Shown here in pieces: positions 35,811 to 45,338 of a stretch of 64,000 nt of DNA; within the stretch, counting starts at the first letter, position 1, and each line of letters starts with the position of its first letter. The stretch is from Stentor coeruleus. Its lineage: Eukaryota > Ciliophora > Heterotrichea > Heterotrichida > Stentoridae. Under the pieces are notes generated by a model. That model did no database searches and had not been told where the DNA came from. It worked only from the letters and a program-made list of their open reading frames with translations. The DNA is taken from contig MPUH01000159.1 in NCBI GenBank assembly GCA_001970955.1, positions 1-64,000 of the forward strand. The letters are read 5' to 3'. A program made the translations under genes and the position numbers.

Positions 35811-36785
35811 CTACTTGTTCCATTGACTTTGAGACTTTATATAATTGTTATTTAATGCAAAATTTTGCATATAAGATGAAGAGAATTTGTTTTTATAATC
35901 TCCAAGCACAATATGGTTTTGTTTATGATTCCATTCCTGCTCTCTAACTTCTGCTGGTTTATAATTCATTGCTGCTTTTGTTGATGACATATAATCAGGG
36001 TATTCAGCACTAAAGCTAAAATGTGATGATTTCAGATTTTGCAATTGTTCATTTGTCAGTCTCTGTTTTGAAAATTTATTTTCTCGATATGAAGCACTTT
36101 GATTACTTGACAAAAAAACTTCATCATTCCCTAAAATAAAATGTTCTTTTTTTAATTCTGCAACTTTTTCAGATGGCAACTTTCCAGGTTCACCAATTTT
36201 TTTCGAAAACTCGCTAACTGCAACAGATTTATACATTTTTGGATGCCCCCCAAAACTAATATGGGAATTAAGCATTCCTTTATCTATTTTTTCAATTTGC
36301 TGAGTTTGTAATGGGCCAAAGTTACTTTGCATAACAGTCGTTTTTTTAACTGTATCATTTCCAAAGTTGAAATTATGTTTTCTACTTTTTGATGGTGAAT
36401 TATTACAAGATTGAGCTGGTGATATATTTAAACTTTTATATTTTGTACTTGATGGTATGAAAATCATATTTTGTTTACCCATAATAATGTTACTTTTATT
36501 TGAGTAATGGATTTTAGGTTTATTTTTTTTAGTTAAGGTATTTTGAACACAGAAACTAGCACCAGATTCTGTAGACATAAGATATCGATCACTACCTAAA
36601 ACCACATGTGAAGAAGTTCTTTTATGGGAGTAATTATGAGGAGAATTATTTTCACCATAAGATTTAAAAAATGATTTTTGAGTTGTGATGAATGGGCCAT
36701 CAGTTTTTCCAAGAATTAAATTGGATTTTCTACTTTTCTGTATTAGTTTAGCTCTGCATTTTTCTGAGAAAAAACTTCCTTCCAT
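35811..36785 (-). CDS. Periodic repeat protein (about 39-residue unit, eight copies)
   Basis: 324 residues with no membrane segment and few acidic patches. A weak repeat occurs eight times, near residues 21, 59, 98, 137, 174, 214, 254 and 290, with the form S/N-H-hydrophobic-x-LG/FG followed about 12 residues on by S/T-rich-x-x-F/Y. Examples are SNLILGKTDG, SHVVLGSDRYLMS, EHFILGNDEVFLS and NHIVLGDYKNKFS. Extended, evenly spaced Ser/Lys/aromatic motifs of this kind are common in axonemal microtubule-associated and inner-lumen proteins, which fits a ciliate, but that is inference. No globular fold is expected. Clean ATG at 36785; stop TAG. Confidence 0.75.
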   Translation of the reverse strand: MEGSFFSEKCRAKLIQKSRKSNLILGKTDGPFITTQKSFFKSYGENNSPHNYSHKRTSSHVVLGSDRYLMSTESGASFCVQNTLTKKNKPKIHYSNKSNIIMGKQNMIFIPSSTKYKSLNISPAQSCNNSPSKSRKHNFNFGNDTVKKTTVMQSNFGPLQTQQIEKIDKGMLNSHISFGGHPKMYKSVAVSEFSKKIGEPGKLPSEKVAELKKEHFILGNDEVFLSSNQSASYRENKFSKQRLTNEQLQNLKSSHFSFSAEYPDYMSSTKAAMNYKPAEVREQEWNHKQNHIVLGDYKNKFSSSYMQNFALNNNYIKSQSQWNK

Positions 36786-36869
36786 ATTTTTACTATAAAT
36801 TTCGTTGGAATATTTAGAGAAAAAAGAAAATACTTTTATTGTATATAAGAAAATATAGCGATAGGGTTT

Positions 36870-37415
36870 TTATTTAGGATCAGTAATAAGATTATCTAGC
36901 TTATTACCCATAAGAACCTTTTCAGCTTCAGCCCGAGCATTTTCAGCTTCAGCTCGAGCTTTTTCACTAGCTTCTAACTGTTCTCTGATTTTCTGAACTT
37001 CACTACAAAGTTTTTCATAATCTGAACTTACACTTTTGTAATTAGTCTGAAGACTTGAAATCTGATCAACTACTTTTTGTTCTTTAATTTTTGTATCGTG
37101 ACCTAGCTTATTAACTTCATATAATCCCCAAGTTAACAATGTCCCATAAGTTAATAATTCTCCTATAAATTCAGCTCCTGATTCCATAGCTTTTTCATCG
37201 TTTAAAGGTTTTATATAGTCAGTACTTCCCATGTTAGAAAGTGATCGAGTGAGTTTTATGTTAATACGATGATAGTATTGACCTAGGAAGACTAAAACTT
37301 TTTGGGAACGTGGCCTTTTGACTCCACCTGCTTTGAGTGAGGCTTTGATATAATTAGTCAATGGCTTTGTAAAAAGCCTAATAATCAAAGATACTACTTT
37401 AAATAGTGGGATCAT
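36870..37415 (-). CDS. OPA3: OPA3-like mitochondrial membrane protein
   Basis: 181 residues. The N-terminal 100 residues match the OPA3 family: IRLFTKPLTNYIKASLKAG, then LGQYYHRINIKLTR, a short MGSTDYIKPLNDEKAMESGAE (family pattern IKPLNE.AA..GAE) and a hydrophobic helix FIGELLTYGTLLTWGLYEV. The C-terminal 70 residues form a coiled coil with a 7-residue tandem motif (ARAEAEN/ARAEAEK). OPA3 proteins sit in mitochondrial membranes and affect morphology and lipid handling; the exact activity is unknown. The N-terminus can act as the targeting signal. Confidence 0.85.
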   Translation of the reverse strand: MIPLFKVVSLIIRLFTKPLTNYIKASLKAGGVKRPRSQKVLVFLGQYYHRINIKLTRSLSNMGSTDYIKPLNDEKAMESGAEFIGELLTYGTLLTWGLYEVNKLGHDTKIKEQKVVDQISSLQTNYKSVSSDYEKLCSEVQKIREQLEASEKARAEAENARAEAEKVLMGNKLDNLITDPK

Positions 37416-37791
37416 TTTTATAATGGTTTTTTAGATGGGAATAATAGCTTTTAAGTTAAAGTTATGATTTATAGATGCTTAATAATTAAATTAAAAAAAA
37501 ATAGGCTAGTGGATAATGATAGAATTTTATTTTTAGATTTAATGATAAATTGTATAAAGAAGGAATAGTTTGATGATTTTCTCTTCTGGAAATAAAAAGC
37601 TTTTTTAGCTAAAAACTCAATCATTTCCAATCACTATACTTTTGATTTATATCATTATTTNCTCTTCTGGAAATAAAAAGCTTTTTTAGCTAAAAACTCA
37701 ATCATTTCCAATCACTATACTTTTGATTTATAAATATAATCAATACAATTATTGTCAAGATAAAACATATTAAAATCCTATATTAATACTA
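37416..37791. other. Intergenic, contains an assembly duplicate
   Basis: AT-rich spacer between two minus-strand genes. About 80 bp of it is the extra copy around N37661, so the true length is near 295 bp. A TTCCAATCACTATAC element occurs in both copies, 80 bp from the stop of the next gene in the nearer one. Confidence 0.6.
37581..37732. repeat. 71-bp duplicate around a single N (assembly join)
   Basis: Bases 37581-37651 recur at 37662-37732. N is at 37661 and nine unmatched bases precede it, as expected from a poor contig end. Same pattern as the joins at 3888 and 33992. Confidence 0.88.
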
Positions 37792-38349
37792 TCAATACAT
37801 ATGCAATTTAAGACATCGACCATCGATAAAAGCTTTTTTCTCAACAAGATACATGCTGATCCCTTGAAGAATTGGTTGCAATACCGCACTTGAGTAATTA
37901 TAAAAGCCTTGAAAACCTAAAATCTCATCCATATCATCAGTTTGGTTATTTTCAGCAAAATCATTTCTTATAAACCTGAAATCTAGACGCCTTGAAGCTT
38001 GAAGTTCATAATAAAAACTACAATTTTTAGGAGTTTTCGATATATGTCTGAGTGTTAAATGCAATGTTGAAATCACATCATTATTGTGAAAGTCTATATC
38101 TTTAACTCCAGTAAGATGTAATTCAAGAGACTCTGTAGCATAGAAAGTTTTATAAAAATTGATGATCACAGTGCTTGAAGATGGATTGTCAGTGAAAATG
38201 AAGTTGTTTTGTAAGGAAATGTCTTGAAAAAGGAGTAAAGCAAAAGGTCTGCTTATTGTGACTGTATACCAGATTTGGTTGTGAGAAGTCTGAGGAAGGG
38301 CTTCAAAGCGCTCAAAAGCAAAAGTTGACTTTGGGCTTTTGAATCCCAT
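37792..38349 (-). CDS. Unknown protein, probably beta-rich; uses TGA stop
   Basis: 185 residues, beginning MGFKSPKSTFAFERFEALP. The sequence alternates hydrophobic and polar residues in many short runs (WYTVTISRPFALLLF, TVIINFYKTFYATESLELHL, STLHLTLRHI), suggesting a beta-sandwich. The last 50 residues are more helical. Gly2 could be myristoylated but there is no palmitoylation cysteine nearby. I recognise no family. It is the only gene in the window that ends in TGA, which supports standard code use of TGA as stop in this organism. Confidence 0.7.
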   Translation of the reverse strand: MGFKSPKSTFAFERFEALPQTSHNQIWYTVTISRPFALLLFQDISLQNNFIFTDNPSSSTVIINFYKTFYATESLELHLTGVKDIDFHNNDVISTLHLTLRHISKTPKNCSFYYELQASRRLDFRFIRNDFAENNQTDDMDEILGFQGFYNYSSAVLQPILQGISMYLVEKKAFIDGRCLKLHMY

Positions 38350-38817
38350 TGTTTATGTAACTATTAATAGAAATTATAGGCTTAATCAATTTTATGCTGG
38401 GATTTTTTTTTCTTAGTATTATGTAGTTTAAAGAATTATAATGGCCTATTTCAATAGTTGATTGTAGATAGAGAGAGAATCAAACCTTACTTTTTATGAA
38501 TTTTGGACTAGCAAATTAGGAATTTTTATTTCGTTTTATGGAAAATGTTGAATTTTTGATGCACATCTTGTAGTTGTTTGAGTTTAAAATGTTTGGTTTT
38601 TTAGAGACTTTTGAAGATAGTCAAGCTTGAGAAAAAGTTCTAAAATGATATTATAAGGTATTATTCCTATATTCTTAGTAATAAACCTTTGAAATGGTGT
38701 AGTAAAAATAGTAATCTAATGATTAAAAGCTGATATGAATAATATGTGAAGTATCATAAAATATAATGGGTTACAATAAATTATTTCTTGATAAAAATAA
38801 AATCACTCCATTTATAA
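38350..38817. other. Intergenic, no gene seen
   Basis: 468 bp between two minus-strand genes. The left 300 bp, next to the start at 38349, are G/T-rich on the plus strand (A/C-rich in gene sense). No coding potential. Confidence 0.6.
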
Positions 38818-41800
38818 CTAACTAGGTATAATTTTAGATAACTTTTCCCCAGAAATTAATAAATTGAATGAACTCTTTAATATCTGAAGGAATGCTGAGC
38901 TTTCTTGGCTTTGTTGGATGATATTAGAAAGTTCATGCATGGTAAATGGATGAAACATAGAGAATAAATAATTTGTTTCTGAGTTTTCATAAAGGATACC
39001 TTGTCTAACATCGCCTACACATTTTTTATCTGAGAATTTTATGAGGAATTCGAAAAATAGTAGAATAAGTTCGCCAAGGCTTTGAGTATTTGAATTTTCG
39101 AAATCGTAATTTGTAAGAAACCAAGTGTCTAATTGGTTTATGTATTTTGGACTATGTTCAAAAGCTTGTAAGGATGGGAGTATTGGAGGAGTACAATTTT
39201 GTAAGAAAAGAATAACAAGAATAGATATGTGGACTCCTGTTAACATTTTTTCACCGTAAAAGTTGTAGTTTTTAGCCCAGGATTTTATTATTATTATAAG
39301 GTCAGCACAACGTAAATCTAATCTGCAGTATTCTTTAATAAGAGATGAAACTTCGAAGGAAATCTCGTCGTTTATGAAGATTCTATAAGTGTAAGGCTTG
39401 TTTTTTTGGGACATTAGAATATATGATTCGGATACTTGAAAACTTATATCGGTGCTGATTGAAATAGCTTGATTGAAAATAGCACTTGGGTTAGGAATGA
39501 TATAGTCTATAAATAAAATATCGACATCTGAATTTTTTATATGTGTTCCAATATAAATTGATCCCATGGCTTTCAGTCTTGAACTTGGAGATATTTTTTG
39601 GATTTTATCTTTAATTTGTGAGATATATTCAGTGATTTCCATAATATCTTCAAAGCTCCCTTTTCGTTTTTTGGCTAATCTAACTCCATCAATTGTCAGA
39701 TACTTGATTATAGGCCTTTCATTTTCGATTTCTAACTTTTGTATGTGTTCATATGGTTCTTCTTTTTTCAGTTCTTTTTGTTCTGGTCGTGATTGTTCAT
39801 AATTTTTATTAGGATTTATAATGATACCCATAGATGGTTCTTTTTCTTCTTCACATACTATACTGCATTTTCTTGTTTCATAGTAATATTTAATTGAATT
39901 TGGGTCTTTATTAGGATTATTATCCTTTATATTTATTTGAGACTTTTCGATATTTACAATCTGAGCCTGTGGTATTATTTTAGGCATGTAATCAGAAATA
40001 ATTGGGATCTCTCCAAGTGGAAAAAATTCAGCTTTTTCTTCTTCATTTCCTTGATCTGTAAAATCTTTAATTTCTCTTCTTCCATCATCTCTCATTCTAG
40101 ACGTAGGTCGTTTATTAAAACTCCCTCCTGCTCTCATACATTGATTAGAAGAACGGGCTATTGAAGTATCTTTATCATCAATAATATTTAATAGTTCTGT
40201 TTTACTTTCTGACTTTAAATTATCAACAATTGAATCAATAATATATCTCCAAAAATCAATTTTATTCATTTCTATCTCATTCATCATACTTTTCAAACAT
40301 TTCACAAGTTCCGCTTCAAAAATTTCTGTTTTAAAAGCAAAATCAGATAGAAGATTCTTTAATATCTCAGTACTAGTACTATAAGGATCAGCTGAATAAT
40401 GATTCTCTAAGTTTTTTATAGCATCTTTTATTATCTCAATAAAATCGATAATATTATTTTCCATTGTATTTACGAATTTACTTTTATCTGGAGATTGATT
40501 AGATCTTATATTAAAATCTTTAATCTGTGGTGATTCGTTTCTTATAAAAACATTTTTATTAGGCTTGGCAAACTGTGCCTGAATATTTTGTTTATCTGGA
40601 TTAACATTAACACTTTCATCTTTTAATGCTGGTAAAACTGGAGGGGTATAATATTTTTGTGCATAAGACATTTGTATAGAATTTACACTAGATAGTTGAG
40701 ATTTATTTGAAAGACCATAACTATCAGATTTATTTATAGGATGTCTATTTGATTCATGTTGATAAATTTCTCTTATAAATTCAGGTTGAGAAATTTCTCT
40801 TGTAAATTCAGGTTTACTAGAGTTTTTATAATCTGAAGAATCTTTTATATTATATGGATTTATATTTGTCTTATTCACAGAATTATATGGAGGTATGCAG
40901 ATTTTTTGTTTAAGTTGATTAGCATTAGGTTCTAAATTCCCAATAAATGGTTGTTGTTCTGGTGAGATGTATTGCTCATTTTGTAAATATTCTTTTTGAG
41001 ATTCAGCATAGATCCTTGGAGAAGATTTTTCTTTTTGAATTAAGTTGTTTGGATTCTGATAAAAAACTTTTGGTCCTTGGCTTTGATTATAACCCGCTAA
41101 AGGCCCAGGATAATTAGGTGGGTTTTGTTGGTATTTTGGAAGGTTTTGGTTAATTTTACAAGCTCCAGATAAATAGCTATTATTTTCAATATAAGCATTT
41201 TTAGAATTAGAAGATACTTCATAAGGGTTAATCTTTTGCCCATATTTAGATCCAGCAAATTCATCTTGATTATAACATGGTGATATTTGAGCAGGTGGGA
41301 TTCCTGAATAAAACCCTTGTTTTTGAATGCTAAGGTCTCTAGATAAACTAAATTGTTCAGGTCCTGCTAAAGTTTCATATCCTATTTGCAATGTAGTTCC
41401 TGTAGGGGTTTCATTTTGTATTCCTAATGATCCATAAAAATTTTCTTTTCTTTGTCCTCTAACATAACCTAATTTCCTCGCAGTTTCTTTTTCATACATT
41501 TGCAACTCTATTCTTAAATCTTCACTAAAAACAGAAATAATTTTTTCTATTCTAAAAGAAAACTCTTCAAAATACTGTAAAGTGATTTTTTCATCATAAA
41601 CTATTTTCACAATTTCAACCAAATGTATACCTAAAAATACCGACCTTGAATTTCTTATATTTAAATATCTTGATAAGTTAATAATAGGGATTAAAATTTC
41701 GTTGATGTTTTTTTCATCTCTGATTCGAGAAAGTTTTTCAACATTTTGGAAGATTTCATCGTTTAATATTTCTGGTCTGTCTTGAAACAAGGCAATATTT

Positions 41801-42231
41801 TTCCTGCCTATATGAATTATCTTAACAAAATCTAGTTTTCTGGCATAAATTTCTAGAAGGTTATCAAAACAAATGCAGAAAAATTGAGATATATGGTTTA
41901 CAACACTACCCAAACTGAGTTTTTGTGGAAGGTTTGAACAAATCCTACTGTAAATCTGTAAAAATTTAATATTTTGAGTAGGATATGTTTTGAGAAAATA
42001 CGCTGATGATTTGAAGAATCTTAAATAACATAAACTCAGTGCTTCAGGGTTACGCAAAATTGTTATGATAATTTCTAAAGATTCAAAAAGAGATAAGTCA
42101 TCATTTAGATCTGCTTGGGAATATGATAATATCACTCCAGCTAGTTTATCTGTAACTTCGTATTTTTTCATAGCAAAGTCTTTAAGAAACTTCTTGGAAT
42201 CTCTTATATAGTTTGCATATACTGAATCCAT
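38818..42231 (-). CDS. Non-canonical poly(A)/nucleotidyl transferase with long N-terminal region
   Basis: 1137 residues. The C-terminal 270 residues are a Trf4/Cid1-type nucleotidyltransferase: the GSIYIGTHIKNSDVDILF motif supplies the GS box and the DxD catalytic pair, and the central helix (DLRCADLIIIIKSWAKNYNF) and the PAP/25A-associated LGELILLFFEFLIKF follow. The third catalytic acid, normally Asp, appears to be Glu (ISFEVSS). The enzyme would add A or U to RNA 3' ends. Residues about 1-270 are helical and could be an armadillo/MIF4G-like protein-binding domain. The middle (about 290-760) is disordered, rich in Asn, Gln, Pro and Tyr, and would suit RNA-granule assembly. No zinc finger or RRM is seen. 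Confidence 0.87.
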   Translation of the reverse strand: MDSVYANYIRDSKKFLKDFAMKKYEVTDKLAGVILSYSQADLNDDLSLFESLEIIITILRNPEALSLCYLRFFKSSAYFLKTYPTQNIKFLQIYSRICSNLPQKLSLGSVVNHISQFFCICFDNLLEIYARKLDFVKIIHIGRKNIALFQDRPEILNDEIFQNVEKLSRIRDEKNINEILIPIINLSRYLNIRNSRSVFLGIHLVEIVKIVYDEKITLQYFEEFSFRIEKIISVFSEDLRIELQMYEKETARKLGYVRGQRKENFYGSLGIQNETPTGTTLQIGYETLAGPEQFSLSRDLSIQKQGFYSGIPPAQISPCYNQDEFAGSKYGQKINPYEVSSNSKNAYIENNSYLSGACKINQNLPKYQQNPPNYPGPLAGYNQSQGPKVFYQNPNNLIQKEKSSPRIYAESQKEYLQNEQYISPEQQPFIGNLEPNANQLKQKICIPPYNSVNKTNINPYNIKDSSDYKNSSKPEFTREISQPEFIREIYQHESNRHPINKSDSYGLSNKSQLSSVNSIQMSYAQKYYTPPVLPALKDESVNVNPDKQNIQAQFAKPNKNVFIRNESPQIKDFNIRSNQSPDKSKFVNTMENNIIDFIEIIKDAIKNLENHYSADPYSTSTEILKNLLSDFAFKTEIFEAELVKCLKSMMNEIEMNKIDFWRYIIDSIVDNLKSESKTELLNIIDDKDTSIARSSNQCMRAGGSFNKRPTSRMRDDGRREIKDFTDQGNEEEKAEFFPLGEIPIISDYMPKIIPQAQIVNIEKSQINIKDNNPNKDPNSIKYYYETRKCSIVCEEEKEPSMGIIINPNKNYEQSRPEQKELKKEEPYEHIQKLEIENERPIIKYLTIDGVRLAKKRKGSFEDIMEITEYISQIKDKIQKISPSSRLKAMGSIYIGTHIKNSDVDILFIDYIIPNPSAIFNQAISISTDISFQVSESYILMSQKNKPYTYRIFINDEISFEVSSLIKEYCRLDLRCADLIIIIKSWAKNYNFYGEKMLTGVHISILVILFLQNCTPPILPSLQAFEHSPKYINQLDTWFLTNYDFENSNTQSLGELILLFFEFLIKFSDKKCVGDVRQGILYENSETNYLFSMFHPFTMHELSNIIQQSQESSAFLQILKSSFNLLISGEKLSKIIPS

Positions 42232-42717
42232 TTATAAATAAAATTCAGAATAAAATTATTATCAGTTAATTGTAATCATTATTGTACTTTTTGTTATGTT
42301 ATTTAATATTGTTTTTTGGTGCTTGGAAAGAATATAATTAAACTTATAATTTATGATTAAAAAATTGAATATTATTTTTATATTGTATAAAATAGGATAT
42401 ACAAGTTGAATAAAAGATAAATAGTATTTTGATAATAGACATGAAATAGAGTAGTTTTATTAAATCTAAGTTTGATAAGTTAGATAAATTAGATATAATA
42501 TATTCTAATTATCATCATAAATTAGAATTAAGAGTAAAAGAAACTCTACACTAAAACTTATCTAAAAATCATTATAAATCCCATAAAATTTAAACCTAAA
42601 AACCCAAAATGAAATGCGACAAAAACCACCTATAAAATCATAAAAAATCTTCCAATCACAATTTCAGCATAAAGCATGCTGTTTAAATCTAATTTTTTTT
42701 AAAAATTTCTTATGCTA
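42232..42717. other. Intergenic, compositional switch
   Basis: Between two minus-strand genes. 42232-42420 is G/T-rich and 42530-42717 is A/C-rich on the plus strand, so the 5' flank of the transferase is A/C-rich and the 3' flank of ATP synthase alpha G/T-rich in gene sense. A TTCCAATCACAA element is about 60 bp past the stop of ATP synthase alpha. No gene seen. Confidence 0.65.
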
Positions 42718-44328
42718 TTAAGCCTTCATCTGGAGCCCAGCACTGGGAATGAATTCTTTAAGCACAGCCCTAAGTTTTTCGTCAGTATCCTTAGACAGAA
42801 CTCCTTCCTTTCTAATAGTAGCGAGTATTTCAGGGTGTCTAGTTTTAAGATGTTCTAAGAACTTCTGTTCGAATTTTCCTATTTCAGAAGTTTGAACATT
42901 ATCTAAAAATCCTTTCACACCAGCAAAGACCACACAAACTTGTTCTTCAGCTGGCATAGGAACATATTGTTTCTGTTTCAACAATTCAGTAAGTTGTGCA
43001 CCTCTATTTAATAACTGTTGTGTTGTAGCATCAAGATCAGAGCCAAACTGAGCAAAAGCAGCAACTTCTCTATATTGAGCGAGTTCTAATTTAAGTGACC
43101 CTGCAACTTGTTTCATAGCTTTAATCTGAGCAGCACTTCCTACACGTGATACAGAAAGACCAACATTGATAGCTGGACGAATACCTTTATAGAAAAGTTC
43201 AGTTTCTAAGAAAATCTGACCATCAGTGATAGAAATGACATTTGTTGGAATATAAGCTGAGACATCACCAGCCTGAGTTTCAATAACAGGTAAAGCAGTA
43301 AGAGAACCTCCACCGTATTTAACATGCATTTTAGCTGCTCTTTCTAGAAGTCTTGAATGAAGATAAAAGACATCACCTGGATAAGCTTCACGACCTGGAG
43401 GTCTTCTTAGAAGTAAAGACATCTGACGATAAGCAACAGCTTGTTTACTTAAGTCATCATATATAATAAGAGCATGTTTTCCATGGTCTCTGAAATGTTC
43501 ACCAATAGCACAACCTGCATAAGGGGCTAAGAATTGTAATGGGGCTGCTTCAGAAGCGGTAGAAGCTACAATAATAGTATTTTTCAAAGCATCATTGTTA
43601 GAAAGAACTCTGACAATGTTAGCAACAGTTGACCTTTTCTGCCCAATAGCGACATAAATGCAATAAAGTTTGTTTTTCTCTTCTGCTCCTTCTTCAAAGT
43701 GTCTTTTCTGGTTCAAAATCGTGTCAATAGCAATAGCCGTCTTACCTGTCTGTCTGTCTCCAATAATAAGTTCTCTTTGTCCTCTGCCAATAGGTACAAG
43801 TGAGTCTACAGCTTTAAGCCCAGTTTGCATTGGCTCATGTACTGATTTTCTTGGGATGATTCCAGGGGCTTTTACATCAATTCTTGCACGAGTCTTAGTT
43901 TTGATTGGTCCTTTACCATCAATTGGGTTACCAAGTGAGTCTATAACACGTCCAAGTAACTCTTCTCCTACTGGTATATCAACAATACTACCAGTTCTCT
44001 TGACCACATCTCCTTCTTGAATCTCTCTATCATTACCTAAGACGACCACACCAACATTGTCAGATTCTAGATTCAGAGCCATTCCTTTGACTCCTGTTCT
44101 AAACTCAACCATTTCTCCTGCTTTTACTTTGCCTAAACCATAAACACGGGCAATACCGTCTCCAATTGAAATGACTGTACCAAACTCGTTCAAGTCATTT
44201 ACTTGAGAAATCTGTGAAACTTTATCTTTAAGGATACTGGCTGCCTCGCCTACTTTAAGACGATTAGCAAAAGAGGCTATAGGAATTCTTAGAGCGCTTG
44301 CTCCGAAAGAAATCACTCTAGTAAACAT
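42718..44328 (-). CDS. ATP5F1A: Mitochondrial ATP synthase F1 subunit alpha
   Basis: 536 residues, normal length. Part of the catalytic F1 hexamer in the mitochondrial matrix. The N-terminus ([20 protein letters not shown]) is a basic amphipathic presequence. The Walker A loop [15 protein letters not shown], the [19 protein letters not shown] segment and [20 protein letters not shown] are intact, as is the arginine-finger region [19 protein letters not shown]. The C-terminal helical domain is complete. Codon choice appears enriched in well-translated codons. A fellow assembly factor (ATP11) is at 17 kb. Confidence 0.98.
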   Translation of the reverse strand: MFTRVISFGASALRIPIASFANRLKVGEAASILKDKVSQISQVNDLNEFGTVISIGDGIARVYGLGKVKAGEMVEFRTGVKGMALNLESDNVGVVVLGNDREIQEGDVVKRTGSIVDIPVGEELLGRVIDSLGNPIDGKGPIKTKTRARIDVKAPGIIPRKSVHEPMQTGLKAVDSLVPIGRGQRELIIGDRQTGKTAIAIDTILNQKRHFEEGAEEKNKLYCIYVAIGQKRSTVANIVRVLSNNDALKNTIIVASTASEAAPLQFLAPYAGCAIGEHFRDHGKHALIIYDDLSKQAVAYRQMSLLLRRPPGREAYPGDVFYLHSRLLERAAKMHVKYGGGSLTALPVIETQAGDVSAYIPTNVISITDGQIFLETELFYKGIRPAINVGLSVSRVGSAAQIKAMKQVAGSLKLELAQYREVAAFAQFGSDLDATTQQLLNRGAQLTELLKQKQYVPMPAEEQVCVVFAGVKGFLDNVQTSEIGKFEQKFLEHLKTRHPEILATIRKEGVLSKDTDEKLRAVLKEFIPSAGLQMKA

Positions 44329-45338
44329 TTTAATGGTGAAGCTTTATTTAATAATTTACTATACAGTATCTGAGGTTTATGAATCCTTTGGGTTGTAGAG
44401 AATTGTGTGGAGAGTAGGCGATTGGGTTTATGTTAAAATTAGGGTTTTTTGAATCCAGTGGTTTTTTATATGACTTTTTCACAAATTATGAAAGATTTTA
44501 AGTTTGATAGGAGGATTTGTTTGGATATTTTATAAAATGAGTGGGAAAAAGTTAAAGAATTATTTATTGGGTTGATTTAGGTTTGGTGCTTTTGGTTTGG
44601 GTATGCAAATATTTTACTACAATTCCTATGAAGTAATAACTTTGTTTTTTTTGGTATTTTTTGAAAGATGATGTAATATACATGAGATTATGATATTAAA
44701 ATGTTATGATAAAGTATATTTTAGGTTTTTTTAAAGCTTTTGTTTTGTTATATTTTTTGTGCAGAAATTTATATTTGAATTTGGTTATAGTTTAATATTT
44801 ATAGATTACAGCAATCAGGTGAAGTTTATTAACGAAAGATAAATTTGTGATTATATTTAACTTATTTTATTACCTAAAACTAATTTTAAACTTGTGATAT
44901 ATAATCCCTCATTACATTTCAAATATCAAATATACAAAATATATCAGATATATCAAATATATGCTTATCCATTTGTTTATAATAACAATTTTTAGCCTTT
45001 TCATATATAAAAGTGTTAATCAACTTAAATCTCACTTAAACTAATCCTGCTGATTATTTTCTATTGAAGTGATATCATATAATAATTATCTGTATTCAAA
45101 ACATTTAATTTTATTCCAATACATCTAATAATATCTCTCAATATTAGAATTCTTTTTTTACTTAAAATTCCCATTTCCATACACTCATAAAATAAAACCC
45201 AATATAATTTCAAACCACTATTTTATTAGGCAAACACATGGTAACTGTATTTGAATATAAGCTAAAAATTATAACTTATATTAAATCTACTATTAAAATA
45301 CACTATCTTCTTTATTAGCCATGGCTTATTAAATATCA
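44329..45338. other. Divergent intergenic region, no gene seen
   Basis: About 1 kb between two start codons. 44340-44830 is G/T-rich and 44870-45330 is A/C-rich on the plus strand, a clear mid-point switch near 44850. Both genes therefore have A/C-rich 5' flanks in their own sense. No RNA gene recognised. Confidence 0.65.
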
